Assembly (NCBI GenBank): GCA_038322815.1
Contig: JBBQGG010000065.1
Location: forward strand, 1 to 16,598
From: PALSA-1296 sp038322815
GTDB lineage: Bacteria; Bacteroidota; Ignavibacteria; Palsa-1295
Reading direction: 5' to 3'
DNA: 16,598 nt
Part shown: in pieces, positions 6,176 through 13,378 of the stretch
How the letters are laid out: each line of letters begins with the position of its first letter
Position numbering within the stretch: the stretch's first letter is position 1
Program-made: the position numbers and the translations under genes
The notes under the pieces: generated by a model
What the model saw: only the letters and a program-made list of their open reading frames with translations
Database searches by the model: none
Told to the model about the DNA's origin: nothing

Positions 6176-9100
6176 CTACGCCTTCGCCAATCTCACATTT
6201 GCCTTCTCATCTCCGATTTCAACTTCGTGGTTATCTCCTGATAATCCATCGACAGTTAGCTTAATATCAGAGGCAAGTGTTTCTTGCTGAATATAGACTT
6301 TATGTGAATCAAGTACTCCGCCTAATGCGGGACTAAAATTCGTAACATCTATGACTATCCGATCCGTGACTTCAAAGCCCGAATCCTTGCGAATGTTCTG
6401 AATGCGATTAACGAATTCACGCGCAATGCCTTCGCTGATAAGAGCGGGTGAAAGCGATGTATCAAGCGCAACCGTCACTCCCCCTTCGCTTGAAACCAAC
6501 CAGCCTTCGACATCTTCTGCTACAATTTCGATCTCACCGCGTTCGATACGAACGTCATTGCCTTCAACTGTAAAATCGATGTGGCCTTGCTGTTCGAATG
6601 CACGAATCTCATCATCGGTCATGATTGCAATTCGTGCCGATGCAGTTTTCATCTGCTTGCCAAGCTTTGCGCCAAGCAATTTGAAATTCGCTTTCGCTTT
6701 GCGCTTGATAACGTCGGAGTCCCCAAACTCGATATGTTCAACTCGCTTCACATTTACTTCATCCAAAATAATCTCTTCGACTTTGCGAAGCTCTTCGATG
6801 TCTTTACGATTCGCAGAAGGCACAAGAAGCCGTTCAAGAGGCTGACGCACTTTTATCTTCGCCCTCTCGCGCATTTGGCGAACGAGGGAGGATATAACTT
6901 GCGCCGTATGCATCCGTTTCTCAAGTGCAGTATCAATTATAGATTCATCCGCAGATGGATACAACATAAGGTGAACGGAATCGTGATTCGTGCTTTGTAA
7001 TTCTTTATTCGTAAGAGATGCATAAAGTTTTTCAGAAAGAAATGGTGCTACCGGAGCCATTAATTTTGAAATTGTCAACAGACACTCGTAGAGCGTTTCG
7101 TATGCTGCCTGCTTATCGGTACTCATCTCACCTTTCCAAAACCTTCTGCGGGAGCGGCGTACATACCAATTCGATAATTCTTCGATCACAAAATCCTGAA
7201 TTGCACGACATGCACGGGTGATGTCATAGCCGTCCATGTGTGTGGTGCAATCTTTGACCAGAGAATTTAATTTCGATAGAATCCATCTATCCATTTCCGG
7301 CCGGCCACTGGTCGTCGATCGTCGATCGTCGTTATAGGTGAAGCCATCAATATTAGCGTAGAGTGTAAAAAAGCCATACGTATTGATCAGTGTGCCAAAA
7401 AATTTTCTTTCGACATCAACAAGATCGCTTTCATTATATAATTTGGGTTTCCAAGGAACAGATGCTTCCATGAAATTCCAGCGGATGGCATCAACGCCGA
7501 ATTTTTTCATTGCTTCGAAAGCGTTTACTGTATTGCCTTTCGACTTCGACATCTTCTGTCCCTGCTTATCGAGGACAAGGTCGTTCACGATAATATTCTT
7601 GAACGCAGGTTTTCCAAAAAGAAAAGTATTGATAGCATGAAGTGTATAAAACCATCCTCGAGTTTGGTCAATACCCTCGGAAATAAAGTCCGCAGGAAAT
7701 GCCTTGTCGAAAAGATCTATGTTCTCGAAAGGATAATGATACTGAGCGAACGGCATCGAGCCGGAATCGAACCAGACGTCAATAACATCGGGTACGCGCT
7801 TCAAATAGCCCTTATCCTTTTCAGATTTAAAAACAAGTTTATCAACCAACGGTTTATGCGGATCGAATTTTTTTGAGTCACTCTCTGAAAATATTTTTCC
7901 ATTGGGTTTCCCTTCTTCATCAAGCCATTCTGCGCCAATAAGATCGGCATAACTTCCTACTCCCTTTATTTCTTCACCATCATCACTTATCCAAATCGGA
8001 AAAGGAGTACCCCAGAACCTTTCACGGGAGATTCCCCAATCCTTCAGATCTTCTAACCAATTCCCAAAACGACCTTCACCAATCTCAGGTGGATGCCAAT
8101 TGATCGTTTTATTTTGCTTGACTAATTCATTTTTATAATCAGTAACTTTGATATACCAGGAATTCCGAGCATAATAAAGCAGAGGAGATTCGCAGCGCCA
8201 ACAAAAAGGATATGTGTGCTCGATCGTTTCTTTCCGATAGAGTAATCCTTTCTTTTTAAGATCATCCATGATCTCAGGGTCTGCATCTTTGAAAAATTTT
8301 CCGGCGTATCTGATAATATAGGATTTAAAATTTCCGGATTCATTCACTGTAACGACGAACGGAAACCCGTATTTCTGCGAAACCCTATAGTCATCTTCTC
8401 CATACGCAGGTGCTTGGTGCACGATACCCGTTCCATCTTCAGTCGTGACATAGGTATCGGCAACAATCCGAAATGATTTTGCAAGCTTTTCTTTATAGTC
8501 AGGTTGTTTTAATAATTCTTCGCTCGTCGTCAGATAATCAAAAAGCGGCTCATATTCTTGTCCTTCAAGATCACTTCCCTTCTGGCGATGAACGATCTCA
8601 TATTCACCATCAAGTTTTTGCAAAAGCAGTTCCGAGAGAACCAACCGTTCTTCCGGTTTATCTTTTCTTTTATTAATAACTGTCACGTATTCAACATCGG
8701 GATGAACTGCAAGTGCCACATTTGAGATCAATGTCCAGGGAGTTGTCGTCCAAGCAAGAAAGTATTCGGTTTCTTTTGTATTCTTCCTCTTGAATTTTAC
8801 AAAAACTGAGGGATCTTTTGCATTTTTATATCCAAGAGCAACTTCGTGCGAACTCAGCGCCGTTTCACAGCGCGGGCAATATGGCTGAATTTTATGCCCG
8901 CGATAGATTTTTCCTGCATCAAAGAATTTCTTCAACGCCCACCATACCGATTCAATATAATCCGGAGTGCAGGTAATATACGCGCTCGGCATATCAACCC
9001 AATACGCCATGCGCTCTGTCATTGCCTGCCATCCGTCTTTACGTTCGATATTTTCATAAACAGAATCGCGGCAAGCCTTATTGAATTTTTCTATTCCATA

Positions 9101-9430
9101 TTCAATAATATCATGTTTATGTTTGAAGCCAAGTTTTTTCTCGATGGCAATTTCCACAGGAAGTCCGTGAGTATCCCAACCAGCTTTGCGCTCGACACGG
9201 AAGCCTCGCATTGTTTTATACCGGCAGATCGTATCTTTTATCGTACGAGAGATCACATGATGAATTCCCGGATCGCCGTTAACCGTAGGCGGGCCTTCGT
9301 AAAAAGAAAAGATTGTATCGGCATCACGCTCACTAACGGAGCGATTAAATATATCTTTCTCTTTCCAAAAGCGTAAAATTTCGTGCTCGCGCTCGTCCGG
9401 AGTAAGGGATGTTTTTAATTCAGGGTACAT
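6176..9430 (-). CDS. ileS: Isoleucyl-tRNA synthetase, type 2, with GIHH in place of the HIGH motif
   Basis: A 1084-residue class I synthetase that charges tRNA-Ile. Domains in order: catalytic start with GPPTVNGDP then GIHH (55-58) where most IleRS read H-x-G-H; WDTHGLPVE (85-93); Cys pairs CPRC (185-188) and CWRC (410-413), likely zinc ligands; the CP1 editing domain with the Thr-rich WTTTPWTL (about 227-234) and GTGIVHQAPAYGEDD (about 333-347); KMSKS at 626-630; an anticodon-binding helical domain (about 720-870); and a long C-terminal region. Length, the TVNGDPGIHH context and absence of the bacterial type-1 C-terminal zinc finger point to the eukaryote-like type-2 form, which tolerates mupirocin. 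It heads the - strand run and is followed after 233 nt by the DksA-like gene. It has a full domain set and no second copy in the window, so it is likely the functional housekeeping enzyme. Confidence 0.97.
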   Translation of the reverse strand: MYPELKTSLTPDEREHEILRFWKEKDIFNRSVSERDADTIFSFYEGPPTVNGDPGIHHVISRTIKDTICRYKTMRGFRVERKAGWDTHGLPVEIAIEKKLGFKHKHDIIEYGIEKFNKACRDSVYENIERKDGWQAMTERMAYWVDMPSAYITCTPDYIESVWWALKKFFDAGKIYRGHKIQPYCPRCETALSSHEVALGYKNAKDPSVFVKFKRKNTKETEYFLAWTTTPWTLISNVALAVHPDVEYVTVINKRKDKPEERLVLSELLLQKLDGEYEIVHRQKGSDLEGQEYEPLFDYLTTSEELLKQPDYKEKLAKSFRIVADTYVTTEDGTGIVHQAPAYGEDDYRVSQKYGFPFVVTVNESGNFKSYIIRYAGKFFKDADPEIMDDLKKKGLLYRKETIEHTYPFCWRCESPLLYYARNSWYIKVTDYKNELVKQNKTINWHPPEIGEGRFGNWLEDLKDWGISRERFWGTPFPIWISDDGEEIKGVGSYADLIGAEWLDEEGKPNGKIFSESDSKKFDPHKPLVDKLVFKSEKDKGYLKRVPDVIDVWFDSGSMPFAQYHYPFENIDLFDKAFPADFISEGIDQTRGWFYTLHAINTFLFGKPAFKNIIVNDLVLDKQGQKMSKSKGNTVNAFEAMKKFGVDAIRWNFMEASVPWKPKLYNESDLVDVERKFFGTLINTYGFFTLYANIDGFTYNDDRRSTTSGRPEMDRWILSKLNSLVKDCTTHMDGYDITRACRAIQDFVIEELSNWYVRRSRRRFWKGEMSTDKQAAYETLYECLLTISKLMAPVAPFLSEKLYASLTNKELQSTNHDSVHLMLYPSADESIIDTALEKRMHTAQVISSLVRQMRERAKIKVRQPLERLLVPSANRKDIEELRKVEEIILDEVNVKRVEHIEFGDSDVIKRKAKANFKLLGAKLGKQMKTASARIAIMTDDEIRAFEQQGHIDFTVEGNDVRIERGEIEIVAEDVEGWLVSSEGGVTVALDTSLSPALISEGIAREFVNRIQNIRKDSGFEVTDRIVIDVTNFSPALGGVLDSHKVYIQQETLASDIKLTVDGLSGDNHEVEIGDEKANVRLAKA
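7311..7332. repeat. Short tandem GTCGATC repeat inside ileS
   Basis: About three copies of a 7-nt unit GTCGATC lie in the ileS coding region, where they encode DDRRSTT just before RPEMDRWIL. The position is a variable linker between the catalytic and anticodon-binding domains, so the repeat does not break the gene. Confidence 0.5.
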
Positions 9431-9550
9431 TCAGTTGGTAAAATTTACAGAATATAGATAACGCAGGGAGAGGTTGAGAGAATCCGCTATTCAGATTCTT
9501 ATTTAACGGACTAATCCCGAATCAATAGAATCCTTAGCTCATTTATACAC

Positions 9551-9584
9551 TAAACTTATCGATAAAAAATCCGTTTGTCACAAA
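9551..9584 (-). promoter_or_regulatory. Weak candidate promoter for ileS
   Basis: On the - strand TTTG (9581-9584) is followed after 22 nt by TAAGTTTA (9551-9558), one mismatch from TAnnTTTG. It lies about 120 nt before the ileS start codon. Both the spacing and the mismatch make this tentative. Confidence 0.25.
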
Positions 9585-9609
9585 AAATACGTAGAAAACG
9601 TTATACATA

Positions 9610-9641
9610 TTGAGTTAGTCTGTACGATTTCTATAATTTTG
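9610..9641 (+). promoter_or_regulatory. Bacteroidetes-type promoter for the secreted repeat-protein gene
   Basis: TTG at 9610-9612, a 21-nt spacer and TAATTTTG at 9634-9641 match the TTG/TAnnTTTG pattern. A second -7-like box, TATATTTG (9645-9652), overlaps the expected transcription start and lacks a -33 partner. The leader before the ATG would be about 65 nt. Confidence 0.6.
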
Positions 9642-9712
9642 CCTTATATTTGTATTAAGACTGACCGACCCACTTAACGTATCTTGTATTTACATCTTAT
9701 TATTTATCAACC

Positions 9713-11608
9713 ATGAGACAATTCTTGTTATCACTTTTTGTTGCGGTATTCTTTGCAGCTTCGCTTTCAACTGCGAATGCTCAGCTTCCGCGTATGTTCA
9801 GCTATCAAGGTGTTGTGATGGACGGGACGGGACATTTTATCCCTGATGGACCACATAATATTCTTATTAAACTCTATGATGCACTTGGAGCGTCAAATCC
9901 GATCTATACCGAAAATCAAACAGGTGTAGTCATTATCAAAGGTATTTTCAATGTAATGGTAGGTTCGGTAACTGCTATTCCTCCTGCCGTTGGATTTGAT
10001 AAAGGATATTTTCTTGGTGTTGCTGTTGATGGTGGGGCTGAAATGAGCCCGAGAACAGCGATCTCTGCAGCTCCTTATACAATGTTTTCTGCATTATCAG
10101 GAGGTCTTATTGCCGGAGCAACAGGAGCAGTAACTTCAATGAACGGGCAATCCGGAGCCATTACTTTGCAGCAAGGTACAGGAACAGTAATAACGAATAC
10201 AGGTTCGACCTTTACTATCAGCTCGACCGGAGTTGGCGGAACAGGTATTCAAGGCGTACAAAATAGTGATCCTTCTATCGTTGTGGCAAATCCTACAGGA
10301 CCAACTGCTTCGGTAAGCGTGGCTATCGGAGGAATTACTACTACTAAACTTGCTGATGGTGCTGTGACTGCAGCGAAAATTGACGGAAGCGGAATTTCAT
10401 CCGGCATGGTACTTACGGCAAACGGACTCGGAGGTACGGCATGGCTTACACCTGCGGGCGGAGGCTCATTAACACTGCCATTTGCGGGTTCTATCGGTGC
10501 TGCAGGAACTGCTTTTGGAGTAGTAAATACGGGGCTCGGTTCAGCCGGAGTCTTTGGTGTAACAAATGCTTTAAGCACCCAAACATCCTTGTGGGGTAAT
10601 ACTACCGGGGCTGCAGGAAGTACTGCAGTATATGGAAGCAATACCGGTCTTGGACGTGCAGGAATTTTCGAGGTCAGCAATGCCCTAAATAGCGCAGTTG
10701 CTCTTACCGGAATCACTAATGGAACAGGGCAAGCCGGGTATTTTAGTGTATCAAATGCAGCCAGTACTGCTGTCGCCTTAGAGGGTACTTCCAATGGAGC
10801 TGCTAATAGTGTTGGATTACGTGGAGGCAATAATGGCAGTGGACGAGGAGGGTTCATTGAGATCACTAACATCAACAATTCTTCAACTGCATTCACAGGG
10901 AAGACTCAGGGAAAAGGAGACGCTACAGATATTATGATTGCGAATTCCGCAAATTCTTCAGATGCACTTCATTCGACAACCGATGGTACCGGCAGAGCAG
11001 GATATTTTGGAGTAACGAACTCTTCCCCTACTGTACCTGCGTTGGAAGTAAAAACAGCAAGTACGGTCTCATCAACTGTGGGGATACTAAGTACTATATC
11101 AAACTCATCTTCAGGACCAAGTAATATCGCTGCAGCTATTAAAGGCGACCATCAAGGTACGAACGGTATCGGCTCCGGTGTTTGGGGTCATCACGGAGGT
11201 ACAGGTTCCGGCGTATTTGGAAGTGTTGACGGTGATGGAGGTTATGGTGTTGCTGCAACTGCCTTTGGTGCAGGCTCCACTGCACTGTATGCAACGTATG
11301 CCGGTGGTGCAACGGCTGGTACTGTTCTTGAACTTAATAACGGGTATCTAAAAGTATCAGGAACAAATAAGACATCGTTTGTCCATACTACTACTGTTGC
11401 AAATGTTTTTCTGAATAGAACAACACTGAATTATCCAGGTATGGCTATTACGGATATCGTAATCGTCACCCATAGTTATAAGAATAACTTCCTTAAAGGC
11501 GGTTATGGCGTATGGTGGAATCAAACAGCCTGGACGATCTTTAACGAGGATAATACCCTTAATATGCCAGCCGGTGAAAACTTTAACGTTCTCGTTATCA
11601 AACAATAA
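9713..11608 (+). CDS. Large secreted repeat protein with C-terminal GVWW/WTIFNED domain
   Basis: 631 residues. It begins with a Sec signal peptide (MRQFLLSLFVAVFFAA, cleavage likely at ANA|Q, residue 23). Residues 24-125 (FSYQGVVMDGTG, LIKLYDA, PRTAISAAPYTMFSAL) form a conserved N-terminal module I associate with surface proteins of the Bacteroidetes/Chlorobi group. A Gly/Ser/Thr-rich beta-type stretch follows. Residues about 270-460 carry at least five degenerate repeats of about 25-37 residues of the form GxGxAGxFxVxNxxxxxxALxGxTN. The last 85 residues contain GVWWNQTAWTIFNEDNTLNMPAGENFNVLV, matching a recurrent C-terminal domain of extracellular proteins whose pattern is GVWY...W.IFN.D...MP.G..FNVLV. 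Probably an adhesin or surface-layer-like structural protein; no enzymatic motif is visible. Flanked by its own promoter and terminator, hence monocistronic. Confidence 0.85.
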   Translation: MRQFLLSLFVAVFFAASLSTANAQLPRMFSYQGVVMDGTGHFIPDGPHNILIKLYDALGASNPIYTENQTGVVIIKGIFNVMVGSVTAIPPAVGFDKGYFLGVAVDGGAEMSPRTAISAAPYTMFSALSGGLIAGATGAVTSMNGQSGAITLQQGTGTVITNTGSTFTISSTGVGGTGIQGVQNSDPSIVVANPTGPTASVSVAIGGITTTKLADGAVTAAKIDGSGISSGMVLTANGLGGTAWLTPAGGGSLTLPFAGSIGAAGTAFGVVNTGLGSAGVFGVTNALSTQTSLWGNTTGAAGSTAVYGSNTGLGRAGIFEVSNALNSAVALTGITNGTGQAGYFSVSNAASTAVALEGTSNGAANSVGLRGGNNGSGRGGFIEITNINNSSTAFTGKTQGKGDATDIMIANSANSSDALHSTTDGTGRAGYFGVTNSSPTVPALEVKTASTVSSTVGILSTISNSSSGPSNIAAAIKGDHQGTNGIGSGVWGHHGGTGSGVFGSVDGDGGYGVAATAFGAGSTALYATYAGGATAGTVLELNNGYLKVSGTNKTSFVHTTTVANVFLNRTTLNYPGMAITDIVIVTHSYKNNFLKGGYGVWWNQTAWTIFNEDNTLNMPAGENFNVLVIKQ

Positions 11609-11641
11609 ATATTTTTTAACGTCAGAGAGAGTTCACTTGAG

Positions 11642-11669
11642 AGGCAGCCGAATACCGACTGCCTTTTTT
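11642..11669 (+). terminator. Rho-independent terminator of the secreted repeat-protein gene
   Basis: The stem AGGCAGCCG/CGACTGCCT (one mismatch) encloses loop AATAC and is followed by a run of T. It begins 34 nt after the stop codon. The converging csaA gene ends 13 nt beyond it. Confidence 0.85.
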
Positions 11670-11681
11670 GTTAGGTGTACG

Positions 11682-12023
11682 TTAAGAAATCCTTGCTCCG
11701 ACCTTCGTATCCTTATCAGGAATCAGAAGTACAACTTCTTTATTTTCGTTTTCAATTCCGAGAACTAATACCTCCGATAAAAAATCGGCGATCTGCCGAG
11801 GTGGAAAATTTATTGCAGCGATGATAAGCATTCCGAGGAGTTCTTCCTTTGTATAAAGTTTTGTGATCTGAGCACTGGATCGTTTAATTCCGAGCTCTTC
11901 ACCAAAATCAATTACGATCTTATATGCAGCCTTTCTTGCGTTAAGAAAATCCTCAGCAGCGATGATTTTCCCGACTCGCATATCAACTTTTAAAAAATCT
12001 TCAAATAATATTTGTTCGCTCAT
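11682..12023 (-). CDS. csaA: CsaA-like tRNA-binding-domain protein
   Basis: 113 residues from the chosen ATG (MSEQILFEDFLKVDMRVGKI). The whole protein is one OB-fold tRNA-binding domain of the kind found at the C-terminus of methionyl-tRNA synthetase. Hallmarks: KVDMRVGKI, ARKAAYKIVIDFGEELGIKRSSAQIT, YTKEELLGM, NFPPRQIADFLSEVLVLG. This matches the stand-alone CsaA family closely along its full length. B. subtilis CsaA is reported as a secretion-related chaperone that binds SecA and precursor proteins, and the fold suggests tRNA binding; the physiological role here is uncertain. An upstream in-frame ATG at 12047 would add eight residues absent from the family, so 12023 is preferred. Divergent from the ATP-grasp gene, sharing a compact promoter region. 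Confidence 0.95.
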   Translation of the reverse strand: MSEQILFEDFLKVDMRVGKIIAAEDFLNARKAAYKIVIDFGEELGIKRSSAQITKLYTKEELLGMLIIAAINFPPRQIADFLSEVLVLGIENENKEVVLLIPDKDTKVGARIS

Positions 12024-12035
12024 TATGCGGATTTC

Positions 12036-12066
12036 TTTGTAATGCAAACAGAAAGAAGTATTTTTG
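12036..12066 (+). promoter_or_regulatory. Bacteroidetes-type promoter reading toward the ATP-grasp gene
   Basis: TTTG at 12036-12039, a 19-nt spacer and TATTTTTG at 12059-12066 give a full-consensus promoter. The start codon is about 155 nt downstream, so the leader would include the REP-type element at 12121-12182. Confidence 0.6.
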
Positions 12067-12082
12067 TAATACGTTGTTACAA

Positions 12083-12090
12083 CAAAAATA
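12083..12090 (-). promoter_or_regulatory. Candidate -7 element for csaA
   Basis: Read on the - strand this is TATTTTTG, identical to the -7 box of the facing promoter 16 nt away. It lies 59 nt before the csaA start codon. No -33 TTG is seen at the expected distance. Confidence 0.4.
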
Positions 12091-12120
12091 ATGTAGTTGT
12101 CATTTCTTTAGTTAGTAAAA

Positions 12121-12182
12121 TGGTAGGCACGGGCTTTAGCCTGCGAGAGTTTTTTTTCATCATCGCGTTTGCAGGCAAAAGC
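12121..12182 (+). repeat. REP-type doublet, copy 1 (upstream of ATP-grasp gene)
   Basis: The head unit 12121-12145 is TGGTAGGC, AC, then GGGCTTTAGCCTGCG. It has a GTAG foot and a self-complementary core. A degenerate inverted unit GCAGGCAAAAGC (12171-12182) closes a larger hairpin, pairing 11 of 12 with GCTTTAGCCTGC. A run of eight T (12150-12157) follows the first stem, so it might also attenuate transcription before the ATP-grasp gene. The GTAG foot plus palindrome fits REP sequences mobilised by RAYT transposases; none is encoded in this window. Confidence 0.75.
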
Positions 12183-12221
12183 ATTCAACTATCAAAAAAG
12201 AAATATCAAAAGTAATCCCTC

Positions 12222-13289
12222 ATGGCAAAACAAACAACTGTTGCACTTCTCTATAATGACATTCCGACAGGAGAGGCAAAAAGCACGCCCGTCGATCTCT
12301 CGCCGGAAGCGTTGGGCTTTACTCCATATTTTGATCTCGATGAAACTCCTGCTGAGCAGGAGTATGCGAATATCGAAGAAGCACTTGTAAATGCTGGATA
12401 TAAAGTTATCAGCTATAATGTAAAGGATCGTTTCGAGCGTCTTTTCAAATTCATGGCTCGTCGCAAATTTGATGTAGTCTTTAATCTGATTGAGTTTTTT
12501 CACGGACGTCCGGAAAATGAAATGTGCGTTGCAGCATTTTTTGATCTCTTGCAAGTACCCTATACCGGTGCTCCTCCGCTGGCACTTGCAACATGTCAGA
12601 ATAAACCACTTGCAAAAGAATTGCTGCGCTCGCACCGATTACCGACTGCTAATTCTTTTACTGTTCGAACAATGGCAGATTTCCCGACACGCCATCGGCT
12701 AAAATATCCGGTTATCGTCAAACCAGCCTGTGAAGATGGCTCCGGAGGAATCGAAAATGCAAGTATTGTTTCAAACATGAAAGATCTTAAAGCGCGTGTG
12801 GAGTTCACGCTGATGGATTTTAAGATGTCTGCGCTTGTCGAAGAGTATATAGAAGGACGCGAGTTGAATGTTGCCGTGCTTGGCAATGGTAATAAACGCA
12901 GATCCCTTCCGATCTCAGAAATTGTTTTCGATGATATGCCTGATGATCTTTATAAGATCGTCAGCTATCAGGCAAAATGGGATCCTCATCATCCGGCATA
13001 CCATACGACAATCCCCAATTGCCCTGCCGATCTTCCGGCACCAATTGCATTAAAGGCAAAAGAGTATGCGCTCGAGGCAGCGGAGATCATGGGAACGAGA
13101 GATTATGCACGAGTTGATATGAGGTTGAATAAAAACGGTGAGCTTTTTATTCTTGAAGTGAATCCAAATCCGAATCTCTCCGAAGGAACAGGAATTGCCC
13201 GCAGCGCCGGGACAGCAAAAATCTCTTTCAGCAATTTATTAAAAGAGATAACAGAAGCGGCTCTCGATCGCGCGGAGAATATTTCCTAA
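12222..13289 (+). CDS. D-alanine-D-alanine-ligase-like ATP-grasp enzyme
   Basis: 355 residues with the three-part ATP-grasp layout. The N-terminal domain has VALLYNDIP and ENEMCVAAFFDLLQVPYTG, where Ddl proteins have the E/G...G.LQ..P.Y.G motif. The central lid has YPVIVKPACEDGS (ATP-contacting K167) and EEYIEGRELNVAVL. The catalytic C-terminal domain has DYARVDMR (D299) and LEVNPNPNLS (E312, N314), the Mg-binding motif. The end GIARSAG is also Ddl-like. The enzyme should ligate a carboxylate to an amine through an acyl phosphate, but the N-terminal region diverges from true Ddl: an insert at about 15-50 and no mur neighbours. A non-ribosomal dipeptide or other ligation is therefore as likely as peptidoglycan synthesis. 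It is alone between two REP doublets; the next gene on the same strand starts 89 nt on. Confidence 0.88.
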   Translation: MAKQTTVALLYNDIPTGEAKSTPVDLSPEALGFTPYFDLDETPAEQEYANIEEALVNAGYKVISYNVKDRFERLFKFMARRKFDVVFNLIEFFHGRPENEMCVAAFFDLLQVPYTGAPPLALATCQNKPLAKELLRSHRLPTANSFTVRTMADFPTRHRLKYPVIVKPACEDGSGGIENASIVSNMKDLKARVEFTLMDFKMSALVEEYIEGRELNVAVLGNGNKRRSLPISEIVFDDMPDDLYKIVSYQAKWDPHHPAYHTTIPNCPADLPAPIALKAKEYALEAAEIMGTRDYARVDMRLNKNGELFILEVNPNPNLSEGTGIARSAGTAKISFSNLLKEITEAALDRAENIS

Positions 13290-13292
13290 CTG

Positions 13293-13366
13293 CTAAGCGC
13301 AACGCTTTAGCCGGCGAACGCATTTCATCTTTAACAATTCACGCAGGCTAAAGCCTGCGCCTACCA
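13293..13366 (-). repeat. REP-type doublet, copy 2 (downstream of ATP-grasp gene)
   Basis: On the - strand the head unit 13342-13366 matches copy 1 at 23 of 25 positions (GTAG foot, then core GCAGGCTTTAGCCTGC). A degenerate inverted partner (13293-13316, including CGCTTTAGCCGGCG) gives the REP-spacer-inverted-REP layout. It lies opposite in orientation to copy 1 and begins 4 nt after the ATP-grasp stop codon. Confidence 0.78.
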
Positions 13367-13378
13367 AACGTAAAAACT

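Noticed and set aside
8846..9376. 176-codon frame opposite the 5' part of ileS
   Set aside because: It lies wholly within a well-supported ileS catalytic domain, and its peptide shows no recognisable motifs.
9431..9712. Gap between ileS and the secreted repeat gene checked for tRNA or small RNA
   Set aside because: No cloverleaf or strong stem was found; only promoter elements can be supported.
10249..10896. 215-codon antisense frame inside the secreted repeat-protein gene
   Set aside because: Pro/Ala/Val-rich composition reflects the Gly/Thr/Ala codons of the real gene on the + strand; no start signal or family match is evident.
10530..11090. Repetitive stretch considered as a CRISPR or DNA satellite
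   Set aside because: The repeats are degenerate at DNA level and are explained by the protein repeat GxGxAGxFxVxN; there are no uniform direct repeats with spacers.
12015..12215. Small + strand frames between csaA and the ATP-grasp gene
   Set aside because: They run through promoters and the REP doublet; the peptides look random.
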